A stretch of DNA of 8,296 nucleotides from Candidatus Azambacteria bacterium (GCA_016195045.1 JACQAJ010000027.1:1-8296); one strand, 5' to 3'; counted from the stretch's first letter, positions 1 to 5,443 are shown. Numbers and translations are program-made. Notes: generated by a model from the letters alone, not told the origin.

Positions 1-174
1 CTTGAGTAATACTCCGATAAATAACTTTCATACTTAAATGATAGACCGATATATTAATTTGTCAAATCAATCTTACAAATTAGTATTAATTTATAAGATA
101 TGGGGCTGTCGCCGAATAGAGTTTTTTGTAAATTCTATGTTGGGGTACCATTTTTTTCTGGCTTCTTCGTTTGT
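1..174. other. AT-rich non-coding start of window
   Basis: I see no gene, RNA or clear regulatory site here. The only open frame (plus strand, beginning at position 38) runs straight into the palindromic repeats that follow, has no family resemblance, and is most likely chance. Together with the repeat cluster after it, this forms about 465 bases without a gene. Confidence 0.6.
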
Positions 175-410
175 CACCCATCATGGGTGTCATCCTGAGT
201 CCCGCTTTGCGAGACGAAGGATCTCAAGAGTGCTGTGATATGGGATTCTTCTTCGCCACCTGGCGGATCAGAATGACAGAGGGATTCTATGAATGACAGT
301 GAGATTCTTCGTCCGCTTTGCGGGGCTCAGGATGACAGCTTAAAAACTGTCGCTTTTTACTGTTCACCTACAAGATCCTTCGTCCCGCTTTGCGGGGCTC
401 AGGATGACAG
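175..410. repeat. Cluster of REP-like palindromic intergenic repeats
   Basis: Five related units of about 36 bp are packed here. One end reads GTCATCCTGAG (or GTCATTCTGA) and the other GACGAAGGATCT. Unit 1 (189-224) is in one orientation. Units at 243-279, 302-338 and 373-410 are inverted relative to it. A short unit at 282-299 keeps only the two ends. The core of each full unit is a small palindrome, such as CCCGC/GCGGG at 384-388 and 392-396 or CGCCA/TGGCG at 254-258 and 261-265. A separate palindrome, CACCCAT/ATGGGTG, precedes unit 1 at 175-189. Such units are common in intergenic DNA of Patescibacteria and are probably non-autonomous mobile repeats; that origin is inference. Confidence 0.8.
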
Positions 411-433
411 GAATTATAAATTATTACTTTTTT

Positions 434-470
434 CACTTTTAGTTTTTAGTTTTTAGTTTTTAACTTTTCA
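434..470. repeat. TTTTAGTT tandem tract at the pilin 3' end
   Basis: An octamer-like TTTTTAGT unit is repeated about three times and is flanked by CACTTTT and ACTTTTCAC. The stop codon of the pilin gene (468-470) lies at its edge. An 18-base segment of this tract (431-448) recurs exactly at 2344-2361, over the hisS stop codon, and a related tract follows the DUF2283 gene. No G+C-rich stem accompanies it, so it does not look like a classical terminator. Confidence 0.7.
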
Positions 471-854
471 CTTAAGTAGGCTATTTAAAATGCTAGTCAC
501 ACTGAATGAGAGAGCAATCACGACGATGGCGACAATCGTCCAAAGGAGAGTGTCTTTGGCTGATTTGACTTTGGTTTCATCGCCGCCCGAAGTCATAAAG
601 AGCAGTCCGGACCAAATGACCATAATAATAGCAATGGGCGATGCCACTTTAAGCATAAAAAAGGCAATAGTATTGGCTAAGTCAGTAAAAGACTTAGCAC
701 ATAATGGATTGGGGATAGAAACAGAACCAGAAGTTTGAGTCGCTCCTGTTGGGCATCCGCCTCCACCTTCCGTGACGGTAGTAGTACCTCCACCTTCCGT
801 GACGGTAGTCCCTGCATAAACATAAACATTCCCGGAAAACACTAAGGGCACCAA
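468..854 (-). CDS. TrbC/VirB2-like pilin-family membrane protein
   Basis: This is a small secreted membrane protein of the TrbC/VirB2-like pilin type found widely in Patescibacteria, where it is thought to contribute to type IV pilus or secretion-like surface structures. From the TTG start it has 128 residues. A low-complexity Thr/Gly part (about 15-34) is followed by two Cys (34 and 52). A first membrane helix spans about 59-87 (LANTIAFFMLKV...), then a short loop GGDETKVKSAK, then a second helix at about 102-124. The helix-loop-helix with a charged K/E loop is the family hallmark. No good start codon exists in this frame. The true start is probably the ATG at 886-888, which is out of frame by one base; restoring the frame gives MKNQKTLIVTTLVPLVFSG, a convincing signal peptide. 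No ribosome-binding site is evident. The family call is firm; the exact role is not known. Confidence 0.8.
   Translation of the reverse strand: MVPLVFSGNVYVYAGTTVTEGGGTTTVTEGGGGCPTGATQTSGSVSIPNPLCAKSFTDLANTIAFFMLKVASPIAIIMVIWSGLLFMTSGGDETKVKSAKDTLLWTIVAIVVIALSFSVTSILNSLLK
760..809 (-). repeat. 27-bp in-frame tandem repeat in pilin gene
   Basis: A 23-bp segment at 760-782 recurs exactly at 787-809, a period of 27 bp. It encodes two copies of a nine-residue TTVTEGGG-type unit just after the signal peptide. Because the period is a multiple of three, copy-number change would lengthen or shorten the exposed Thr/Gly region without shifting the frame. Confidence 0.85.
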
Positions 855-879
855 GGTCGTTACAATTAATGTTTTTTGA

Positions 880-888
880 TTTTTTCAT
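880..888 (-). other. Apparent +1-base frameshift in the pilin signal peptide
   Basis: On the minus strand the ATG at 886-888 is followed by six A residues (880-885). With six A the frame departs from the pilin frame and a TGA appears in the pilin frame at 885-887. With five A the reading becomes MKNQKTLIVTTLVPLVFSG, joined to the pilin. This may be a homopolymer sequencing error, a real inactivating mutation, or a slippage site. The sequence alone cannot decide. Confidence 0.65.
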
Positions 889-908
889 AATCTAAATACT
901 TATTATTT

Positions 909-964
909 TGTCATCCCGCACCCCCGATCAGAACCTGGTCCTCGACATGATCGGGGATCGAGGG
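909..964. repeat. Palindromic intergenic repeat, second type
   Basis: The unit starts with TGTCATCCCG and contains an exact inverted repeat, CCCCGATCA at 922-930 and TGATCGGGG at 948-956, around a 17-base spacer. It ends in GATCGAGGG. It resembles the cluster at 175-410 in its ends but has a different core, so it is probably another member of the same broad class of non-coding repeats. Confidence 0.65.
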
Positions 965-1010
965 TATTCTTTATGCGAGATCCAAATTCCAATAAATTAC
1001 TTTTAAACAT

Positions 1011-1036
1011 GGATTCCCGCCTGCTCAGGAATAACA
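1011..1036. repeat. Degenerate palindromic repeat remnant
   Basis: GGATTCCCGCCTGCTCAGGA followed by ATAACA resembles the common GGATTCCCGCC...GGGAATGACA intergenic unit, with a decayed second arm. It sits between the pilin and the RelE-like toxin gene. The assignment is by resemblance only. Confidence 0.4.
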
Positions 1037-1102
1037 AATGTAATGACTTAGTCGTCTTTTTCTATGATTACTGAAAAATTTAAAGTTTTTTGTCATAGTT
1101 TT

Positions 1103-1372
1103 TTATTTACCTGACCATTTTTTATAACTATCATGATTACCAACATTAACAAGTATTATTATATCTTTATTGAAATCAAAAAGTACTCGATATCCATCTC
1201 GTAAGTAGAAAGCATGATAATCCCCTAAATTACCACTTAGTTTATGGTTATGTAACATTGAACTAAATGAATTATTTATGAAAATTTTAATTTTCTCATC
1301 AAAATCATTTTGAATATAGAATGGTAGCTTTTTAAATGATCTTTTAAAACGGCTGGAGAGACTAATTTTCAT
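1103..1372 (-). CDS. RelE/ParE-superfamily toxin
   Basis: This 89-residue protein looks like a type II toxin of the RelE/ParE superfamily, whose RelE/YafQ members cleave mRNA on the ribosome. The pattern fits: an N-terminal strand MKISLSSRFKRSFKKLP, a helical part rich in Lys/Phe (about 18-40), the HKLSGNLGDYHAFYLRDGYRVLF block (about 43-65) with the conserved central Arg62, and a final strand IIILVNVGNHDSYKKW with His80 and Tyr83 where the catalytic residues of RelE/YafQ usually lie. The length is normal. The start follows the antitoxin stop by six bases, and AGAAGG overlaps that stop, giving a Shine-Dalgarno rarely seen elsewhere in this window. This implies translational coupling to the antitoxin. 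ParE-type gyrase poisons share the fold, so the target is not settled. Confidence 0.8.
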   Translation of the reverse strand: MKISLSSRFKRSFKKLPFYIQNDFDEKIKIFINNSFSSMLHNHKLSGNLGDYHAFYLRDGYRVLFDFNKDIIILVNVGNHDSYKKWSGK

Positions 1373-1378
1373 ACCTTC

Positions 1379-1624
1379 TCATGAATGTAATTCTTTGATA
1401 AGAGCCTTGGCTGAAGTAAAAGTTTTAGATTTACCAAGAGTATATTCAAGCCTGTCTTCCGCAACCATTTCATCAATAGTACTTGGTTCGTTAATTTTTT
1501 TTAAATCTTTAATCTCAGCTTCAAAAATAATCTTTCTTTTATTCCCATAGCTATTGACATAAAGAGGCTTGAGACCTGTAAGAGGAAAAGAAACTACTGC
1601 GGATTTTTTAGTATTAGTAATCAT
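1379..1624 (-). CDS. Putative antitoxin of the RelE-like pair
   Basis: This 81-residue protein is encoded directly upstream of the RelE-like toxin and is best read as its antitoxin, which would bind the toxin and probably repress the shared promoter. I do not recognise a named family. The N-terminal half (about 8-40) is predicted strand-rich and basic. The C-terminal part, TIDEMVAEDRLEYTLGKSKT and onward, is an acidic then amphipathic helical tail of the sort that wraps a toxin. Its TGA stop lies six bases before the toxin start and in the same frame. The start codon lies a few bases after a good promoter, so the mRNA may be leaderless. Confidence rests mostly on gene order and size. Confidence 0.65.
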   Translation of the reverse strand: MITNTKKSAVVSFPLTGLKPLYVNSYGNKRKIIFEAEIKDLKKINEPSTIDEMVAEDRLEYTLGKSKTFTSAKALIKELHS

Positions 1625-1632
1625 ATTTATTA

Positions 1633-1661
1633 ATTTTAGCGAATTACTTTTTAGCCGTCAA
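1633..1661 (-). promoter_or_regulatory. Promoter of the RelE-like toxin-antitoxin pair
   Basis: On the minus strand TTGACG (complement of 1656-1661) and TAAAAT (complement of 1633-1638) are separated by 17 bp, close to the sigma-70 consensus. A start about seven bases beyond the -10 box would fall one or two bases before the ATG at 1622-1624, so the transcript would be leaderless. Confidence 0.55.
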
Positions 1662-1710
1662 ATTTTGTTTTAATAAACCATCGCACAATAATATTCACTT
1701 TTTCACAATA

Positions 1711-1764
1711 AGATCCCTCGCTTCCGCTCGGGACGACTTCGTCGGTTTTTAGTTTTTAGTTTTT
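1711..1764. repeat. Palindromic repeat plus TTTTAGTT tract after the DUF2283 gene
   Basis: AGATCCCTCGCTTCCGCTCG and the following GGACGACTTCGTCGG match the style of the repeats at 175-410 (GATCC... to ...GTCGTC) with another core. It is followed at 1745-1764 by TTTTTAGTTTTTAGTTTTTT, the same A/T unit that ends the pilin and hisS genes. The DUF2283 stop codon (1764-1766) abuts this tract. Confidence 0.6.
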
Positions 1765-1991
1765 TAAACAGTGGTTAATTCTATATTAATGGGTAGCGGA
1801 ATAGCAATATCTTTCTTTTTAGATCGCTTTGTAAAACTAAGTATGGTAAACCCTTTTATTTTATGGGTCCGTGAGTCTTGACGAATAATAACATCGTCTG
1901 ATGTCTCTTGAGATTCGTCTTGAGAAGATGGTTTACCTTTTGAAAGATAGAATACATCTGCCTCTGTATCGTAGTAATAATAAAGTTTCAT
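1764..1991 (-). CDS. DUF2283-family protein, putative antitoxin
   Basis: This 75-residue protein has the layout of the DUF2283 family: an N-terminal strand with YYYDTEADVFYLSKGKP (about 5-21), a short acidic spacer rich in Ser/Gln/Glu, then DDVIIRQDSRTHKIKGFTIL (about 32-51) and a closing LPINIEL. DUF2283 proteins are small, of unknown biochemical role, and often sit beside RelE- or BECR-like small proteins, so an antitoxin role has been suspected. Here the partner is the gene just upstream, separated by 20 bp. An AAAGGA sequence is present but lies about 18-23 bases before the ATG, farther than usual. The family call is good; the antitoxin role is inference from context. Confidence 0.7.
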   Translation of the reverse strand: MKLYYYYDTEADVFYLSKGKPSSQDESQETSDDVIIRQDSRTHKIKGFTILSFTKRSKKKDIAIPLPINIELTTV

Positions 1992-2011
1992 AATAATTAA
2001 TATTAATTCCT

Positions 2012-2281
2012 TTAGATTTTACTTGTTAAATAAGCGGTTAATATAAAATTTCGACTATTCTCTAACCTAACGACGATAGCAAGATATTTACTTTTCGGTA
2101 ATTGTTTATATAAAATTACAACTACTGGATCATATTTTGAATGTTTGATAATTGTATAATCACTGATTGTTCCTTTGAAATATTTTTTGTAAGCGCGAAT
2201 TTCTGGATGAAATTTTAAAATATGTTCTTGACGTTCATCAGTAAGTTCAATTGGCCCAAAAGACGACTGGAAACTTTTCAT
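2012..2281 (-). CDS. Putative BECR-fold (PBECR-like) small nuclease, likely toxin
   Basis: This 89-residue protein resembles small barnase-EndoU-colicin-RelE (BECR) fold nucleases such as the PBECR and DUF4258 groups. It begins with a strand and the helix LTDERQEHILKFHPEI containing His20 and His25. A middle part with Tyr/Lys follows, then the strand pair VVVILYKQLPKSKYLAIVVR (about 53-72), and it ends in SRNFILTAYLTSKI, where Arg77 with Thr82/Thr86 matches the Arg and Ser/Thr expected in the last strand of such nucleases. It is first in a two-gene unit with the DUF2283 protein, so I infer a toxin-antitoxin pair in toxin-first order. AAAGAG about five bases before the ATG may serve as a ribosome-binding site. 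The family call is by pattern only; substrate and toxicity are unproven. Confidence 0.55.
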   Translation of the reverse strand: MKSFQSSFGPIELTDERQEHILKFHPEIRAYKKYFKGTISDYTIIKHSKYDPVVVILYKQLPKSKYLAIVVRLENSRNFILTAYLTSKI

Positions 2282-2291
2282 AATCTCTTTA

Positions 2292-2319
2292 ATTATAATG
2301 CTATAATTGGATTATACAA
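2292..2319 (-). promoter_or_regulatory. Promoter region of the BECR nuclease-DUF2283 pair
   Basis: On the minus strand TTGTAT (complement of 2314-2319) and TATAAT (complement of 2292-2297) are 16 bp apart. A second TATAAT (complement of 2311-2316) overlaps this -35 box and could act as an alternative upstream -10 element. The region is very AT-rich, so one of the two may be chance. Confidence 0.4.
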
Positions 2320-2343
2320 TACTTACAACAAAAGTAGAAAATT

Positions 2344-2361
2344 TTTCACTTTTAGTTTTTA
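2344..2361. repeat. 18-bp exact repeat over the hisS stop codon
   Basis: TTTCACTTTTAGTTTTTA here is identical to positions 431-448 at the pilin 3' end. The hisS TAA (complement of 2359-2361) is formed by its last three bases, so the repeat supplies the stop codon. Confidence 0.75.
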
Positions 2362-3669
2362 CTGATTCTTCAATCTCTCTCTTAATTTTTCCACTAATTT
2401 TTCCCGAGAGACGGTTTCTTGAACACCCGTATTCATTTCTTTAATAATCACGGTTTCATCAAAAACCTCTTTTTGGCCCAAAATCAAAGTAATTTTCACT
2501 TTGTACCGATCGGCAAATCTTAATTGAGAATCGAGATTATCTTTACTAAAAGCTTGAGCGACCTTAAAACCGCTTTTTCGCAAATCTTCAAAAAGTCTGA
2601 GCGCTTTTCGTTTCGTTGTTAAACCAAGTTGAACAATAAAAACTTCTGGTTCAAAGAGTTCATTGATTTTAATCTTTTGAGTCTTCAAAACCTCAATGAT
2701 TCTTTCAATACCGAGCGCCCCGCCAACAGCCGGCATTGAACGACCGCCCAGCTCTTGCATTAAATTATCATAACGTCCGCCGGCGCAAAGAGCCAGTCTT
2801 CTCGCCTGCTGATTTTGCTGATTTTCGGTAATCGATTCCGCAAAGATTTCAAAAACAGTTTTAGTATAATAATCAAAACCCCTCACTAAATGAGAATTTA
2901 AAACATAGGGCAAAACCAGCTCATCAAGATATTCCAAGACATCTTGAAAATGTTTTTTACATTCTTCACAGAGCTTATCAACCATCACCGGAGCATTAAG
3001 AATCGCGGGTTGGCAAATCTCTTCTTTGCAATCTAAGAGCCGAAGAGGATTAACCTCATACCTATTTTTACAGTTTTGACAAAGATTTTTAACTAAGGGA
3101 CGATAATACCGCAGAAGGGCCGTTCGATACTTAGGCCGACACGTTCGACACCCCATACTATTAACTTCCACCACTAAATTTTTAATTCCCAATTTCAAGA
3201 AAATCTCAAAAAAAACATTGATCACCTCCATATCAATAATGGGATCGCTGGCGCCAATCGTTTCCAAACCAAATTGATGAAATTGTCGCAAACGACCAGC
3301 CTGTGGTTGTTCGTGACGAAAAAATGATCCAGAATAATAAAATTTTACTGGTTGAGGAGATTCGAAAAAACCATTTTGAGTATAAGCTCGAACCACTCCA
3401 GCCGTCCCTTCTGGTCTCAAAACTAAACCATCTTTCTTGAGAAAAAACATTTGCTTCTCAACCACATCCGTCGCTTCACCCAAACTTCTTAAGTAAAGAT
3501 CACTCGATTCAAAAATCGGTGTTTCGATTTTCACAAAACCATGTTCTCGAGCCATGTTTTTGGAAACTGATTCTACTCTTTCCCAGTATTTTTCGTCTTT
3601 GGGTAAAATATCAGGAGCGCCCTTAGGACTAACTAATGGAAGTAATTCTGATTTTTTAGGTCGGGACAT
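2359..3669 (-). CDS. hisS: Histidyl-tRNA synthetase
   Basis: This class II enzyme charges tRNA-His with histidine in the cytoplasm. At 436 residues it is full length. Visible in order are motif 1 around GAPDILPKDEKYWE (17-30), LRPEGTAGVVRAY (84-96), motif 2 YYSGSFFRHEQP with RLRQFHQFG (111-134), the histidine-specific VRGFDYYTKTVFE (262-274) with Arg263 (Phe where Leu is more usual), AGGRYDNLM (296-304), motif 3 VGGALGIERI (315-324) with Arg323, and the C-terminal anticodon-binding domain (about 341-436). The insertion at 174-237 carries four CxxC or near pairs (C174/C177, C197/C200, C214/C219, C234/C237), a pattern seen in many bacterial HisRS and possibly metal-binding. The start is the ATG after a tandem repeat; no Shine-Dalgarno precedes it. 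It follows lepB by 79 bp on the same strand and may share its transcript. Confidence 0.97.
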   Translation of the reverse strand: MSRPKKSELLPLVSPKGAPDILPKDEKYWERVESVSKNMAREHGFVKIETPIFESSDLYLRSLGEATDVVEKQMFFLKKDGLVLRPEGTAGVVRAYTQNGFFESPQPVKFYYSGSFFRHEQPQAGRLRQFHQFGLETIGASDPIIDMEVINVFFEIFLKLGIKNLVVEVNSMGCRTCRPKYRTALLRYYRPLVKNLCQNCKNRYEVNPLRLLDCKEEICQPAILNAPVMVDKLCEECKKHFQDVLEYLDELVLPYVLNSHLVRGFDYYTKTVFEIFAESITENQQNQQARRLALCAGGRYDNLMQELGGRSMPAVGGALGIERIIEVLKTQKIKINELFEPEVFIVQLGLTTKRKALRLFEDLRKSGFKVAQAFSKDNLDSQLRFADRYKVKITLILGQKEVFDETVIIKEMNTGVQETVSREKLVEKLRERLKNQ

Positions 3670-3670
3670 A

Positions 3671-3706
3671 GTTGGTAGTTGGTAGTTGGTGGTTGGTGGT
3701 TGGTAG
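3671..3706. repeat. 7-bp tandem repeat (GTTGGTA/G) before hisS
   Basis: Five consecutive heptamers read GTTGGTA, GTTGGTA, GTTGGTG, GTTGGTG, GTTGGTA. They end one base from the hisS start codon, so on the mRNA the entire ribosome-binding region is (TACCAAC)n-like with no Shine-Dalgarno. Confidence 0.9.
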
Positions 3707-3713
3707 AAATTTC

Positions 3714-3744
3714 CTACTCACTACAAACTACTCACTACAAACTA
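3714..3744. repeat. 14-bp direct repeat between lepB and hisS
   Basis: CTACTCACTACAAA occurs twice in tandem at 3714-3727 and 3728-3741, followed by a partial third copy, CTA. With the heptamer array it fills nearly all of the 79-bp gap between lepB and hisS. The two arrays share a TAG/GTAG flavour and may have arisen by the same slippage process. Confidence 0.85.
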
Positions 3745-3748
3745 GTTT

Positions 3749-4294
3749 TTAATATTTAAATACGGTTATTTTATTAAATGGCCAGCCGCGTAATAAGGCT
3801 CGGCCAATAATGGATTTCTTAGACACCGGGCCGAAATAACGCGAATCAGAACTGGCGGAACGATGATCTCCTAAAACAAAATATTCATTTTGGGCTAAAT
3901 TTTTAGAGAAATCGCCATTAGTATAACCGCTAAGCCCGTAATTTTCGTTTAATAAATTCCATTCTAAATCCTTATCTTCTTTAAAGTAAACTTTACCATC
4001 TTTAATCATGATATCTTCTCCCGGTAACCCAACAATTCTTTTTATATAGTAATCCCCTGGTTTAATTAGAGGATGAAAAATGACTACTTCACCTCTTTTG
4101 GGTTGACGGAAAAAATAAGACAGTTCATCAACAATTAAATAATCCCCTGACTCAAAATTTGGCTCCATTGAAGCTCCGACCACAAAAAATGGCTGGATAA
4201 TAAAATAACGAATAAAGAAAACAATTATTAGAGAAGTCAGTAAAAAATTCAAATTCTCGAAAATAAATTTAACAAGATTTTTTAGATAACTCAT
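3749..4294 (-). CDS. lepB: Signal peptidase I
   Basis: This membrane-bound serine-lysine protease removes signal peptides from exported preproteins on the outer face of the membrane. Its 181 residues are normal for a compact form. One membrane helix lies at about 16-34 (NFLLTSLIIVFFIRYFIIQ). Then come box B with the nucleophile Ser42 in GASMEPNF, box D with the general base Lys85 in YYIKRIVGLPGE, and box E GDHRSASSDSR at 142-152, where the usual GDNR Asn is His. No C-terminal anchor follows. Likely substrates include the pilin and cupredoxin proteins encoded nearby. It diverges from the LCP gene and precedes hisS. The ATG start has no Shine-Dalgarno. Confidence 0.95.
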   Translation of the reverse strand: MSYLKNLVKFIFENLNFLLTSLIIVFFIRYFIIQPFFVVGASMEPNFESGDYLIVDELSYFFRQPKRGEVVIFHPLIKPGDYYIKRIVGLPGEDIMIKDGKVYFKEDKDLEWNLLNENYGLSGYTNGDFSKNLAQNEYFVLGDHRSASSDSRYFGPVSKKSIIGRALLRGWPFNKITVFKY

Positions 4295-4346
4295 AAGAAA
4301 TTTTAGAATTTAGACTTTTAATTTTAATCTAAAATCTTTTATAATC

Positions 4347-4375
4347 ATTCTATATTAGAAAATAACTTTTTACAA
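4347..4375 (-). promoter_or_regulatory. Candidate lepB (-hisS) promoter
   Basis: On the minus strand TTGTAA (complement of 4370-4375) and TAGAAT (complement of 4347-4352) are spaced 17 bp apart. The start would fall near 4340, leaving a leader of roughly 45 bases before lepB. The surrounding DNA is AT-rich, so this is plausible rather than certain. Confidence 0.45.
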
Positions 4376-4431
4376 CCCCAGAAATGAGGTTGACTATTTC
4401 AAGAATACCGCACTCTCACCTCTATTCACTG

Positions 4432-4460
4432 TTGTCAGAATAATTTTTAATCGCTAAAAT
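4432..4460 (+). promoter_or_regulatory. Candidate promoter of the LCP-pth-cupredoxin unit
   Basis: TTGTCA (4432-4437) and TAAAAT (4455-4460) are separated by exactly 17 bp. A start about seven bases later would lie at 4467 or 4468, immediately before the ATG at 4469, so the mRNA would be leaderless. No Shine-Dalgarno is present, which agrees with that. Confidence 0.5.
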
Positions 4461-4468
4461 TTATAGTA

Positions 4469-5443
4469 ATGCAATTTCGTGATCGAAAAATCTCTGAAAA
4501 ATTAGGATTAGAAAAAAAATTTCTTCTGCTTTTGGTATCTTTATTTTTAGGACTCTTCATCTTATCGATAATTCCAGATAAAACTCTTTTAACAAAAAAT
4601 AAAAATTATCTGGAGAATGGGTTGGCTTTTATTAGCAAGCCCAATTTTAGAACCTTATTCGAAAAAATTAAAGATGGCCAAGATATTAATATCTTAGTCT
4701 TAGGGATTTCTGGGGATAACCATATTTCTCCCAATTTAACTGATTCGATTATGATTTTACAAATCAATCCCTATAAACAGGAAAATTTGATGATCTCCCT
4801 TCCAAGGGATTTATATATCAAAACATCGACCGGTAAATTTAGTAAAATAAATTCTTTGTATCAAAATTATAAAGTTGATGGTATCCTGAAAAAGATCCGA
4901 GAAATAACTAATTTGGATATTAACATTTACTCAATCATTAAATTAAGTAGCCTCGAAAAAATCGTCGATAAAGTTGGTGGTCTTTATCTTCCTTATCCTT
5001 ACCAGAATAAAAATCAACTCGCCTTTTTTGATGGCAGTCATGTTTTAAAATATGTTCGACTGAGACCTGATAGTGATTTTGGCAGAATGAAACGTCAACA
5101 AATAGTCATTGAAACTCTGAAAAATAAATTCTTAGATATTAATCCGATCTTTAATTTTTATAAAATCTATGAGATAATAAAAATTATTAAATCAAATTTA
5201 TTGACCAATCTTTCAGCTGATGATTTGAGAGTTATTTTTGATATTTATAAAGCTAAGGATATTAAAAATAAATATCTATCTATCGATACCAGTAATTTAT
5301 TAAAATCCAAAATGATTGATACCGATCTTGGCCAAGAATATATCTTAGAACCTAAACTGGGCCCAGAGAATTATAGTGAGATCCAAAAACTTATTGCCGA
5401 GCACTCGTCATCGACAAATGACCACTCATCGTTGTCCTTGTGA
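4469..5443 (+). CDS. LytR-CpsA-Psr (LCP) family protein
   Basis: LCP enzymes sit in the cytoplasmic membrane and transfer lipid-linked glycopolymers onto peptidoglycan outside the cell. The 324-residue product has a cytoplasmic Lys/Arg-rich start, one membrane helix at about 18-36 (FLLLLVSLFLGLFILSIIPD), and then the LCP domain from about 72. Visible key residues are LTDSIMI with Asp92, SLPRDLYI with Arg113, KINSLYQNY, VGGLYLPYP, and the run of Arg around YVRLRPDSDFGRMKRQQ (195-211) that binds the pyrophosphate. The length is typical of a short single-domain member. The last residues (about 311-324, HSSSTNDHSS...) are encoded by an intergenic-type repeat, so the natural C-terminus seems to have been replaced. 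It begins a plus-strand unit with pth 62 bp downstream. Confidence 0.9.
   Translation: MQFRDRKISEKLGLEKKFLLLLVSLFLGLFILSIIPDKTLLTKNKNYLENGLAFISKPNFRTLFEKIKDGQDINILVLGISGDNHISPNLTDSIMILQINPYKQENLMISLPRDLYIKTSTGKFSKINSLYQNYKVDGILKKIREITNLDINIYSIIKLSSLEKIVDKVGGLYLPYPYQNKNQLAFFDGSHVLKYVRLRPDSDFGRMKRQQIVIETLKNKFLDINPIFNFYKIYEIIKIIKSNLLTNLSADDLRVIFDIYKAKDIKNKYLSIDTSNLLKSKMIDTDLGQEYILEPKLGPENYSEIQKLIAEHSSSTNDHSSLSL

Noticed and set aside
38..238. 66-codon plus-strand open frame
   Set aside because: It reads into the REP-like unit at 189-224, has no family resemblance or ribosome-binding site, and its C-terminal half is simply translated repeat.
175..410. CRISPR array
   Set aside because: The units are palindromic, differ in orientation and spacing, and lack uniform spacers or neighbouring cas genes.
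490..738. 82-codon plus-strand frame opposite the pilin gene
   Set aside because: The minus-strand frame encodes a recognisable two-helix pilin; the opposite frame has no family features.
694..888. 64-codon minus-strand frame starting at the ATG before the pilin
   Set aside because: After the first few residues it is out of frame with the pilin and looks like the product of a one-base frameshift, not a separate protein.
1103..1624. Antitoxin-toxin fusion through TGA read as glycine (SR1/Gracilibacteria code)
   Set aside because: The TGA is in frame with the toxin, but the long genes in the window have no internal TGA, and the Shine-Dalgarno over the stop supports separate translation.
4340..4345. 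Plus-strand TATAAT as a -10 box for the LCP gene
   Set aside because: It lies over 120 bases upstream with no good -35 partner, in very AT-rich DNA; the TTGTCA/TAAAAT pair fits better.
4373..4392. CAACC/GGTTG inverted repeat in the lepB-LCP gap as an operator or terminator
   Set aside because: The stem is only five base pairs with no T-run, within what chance would give.
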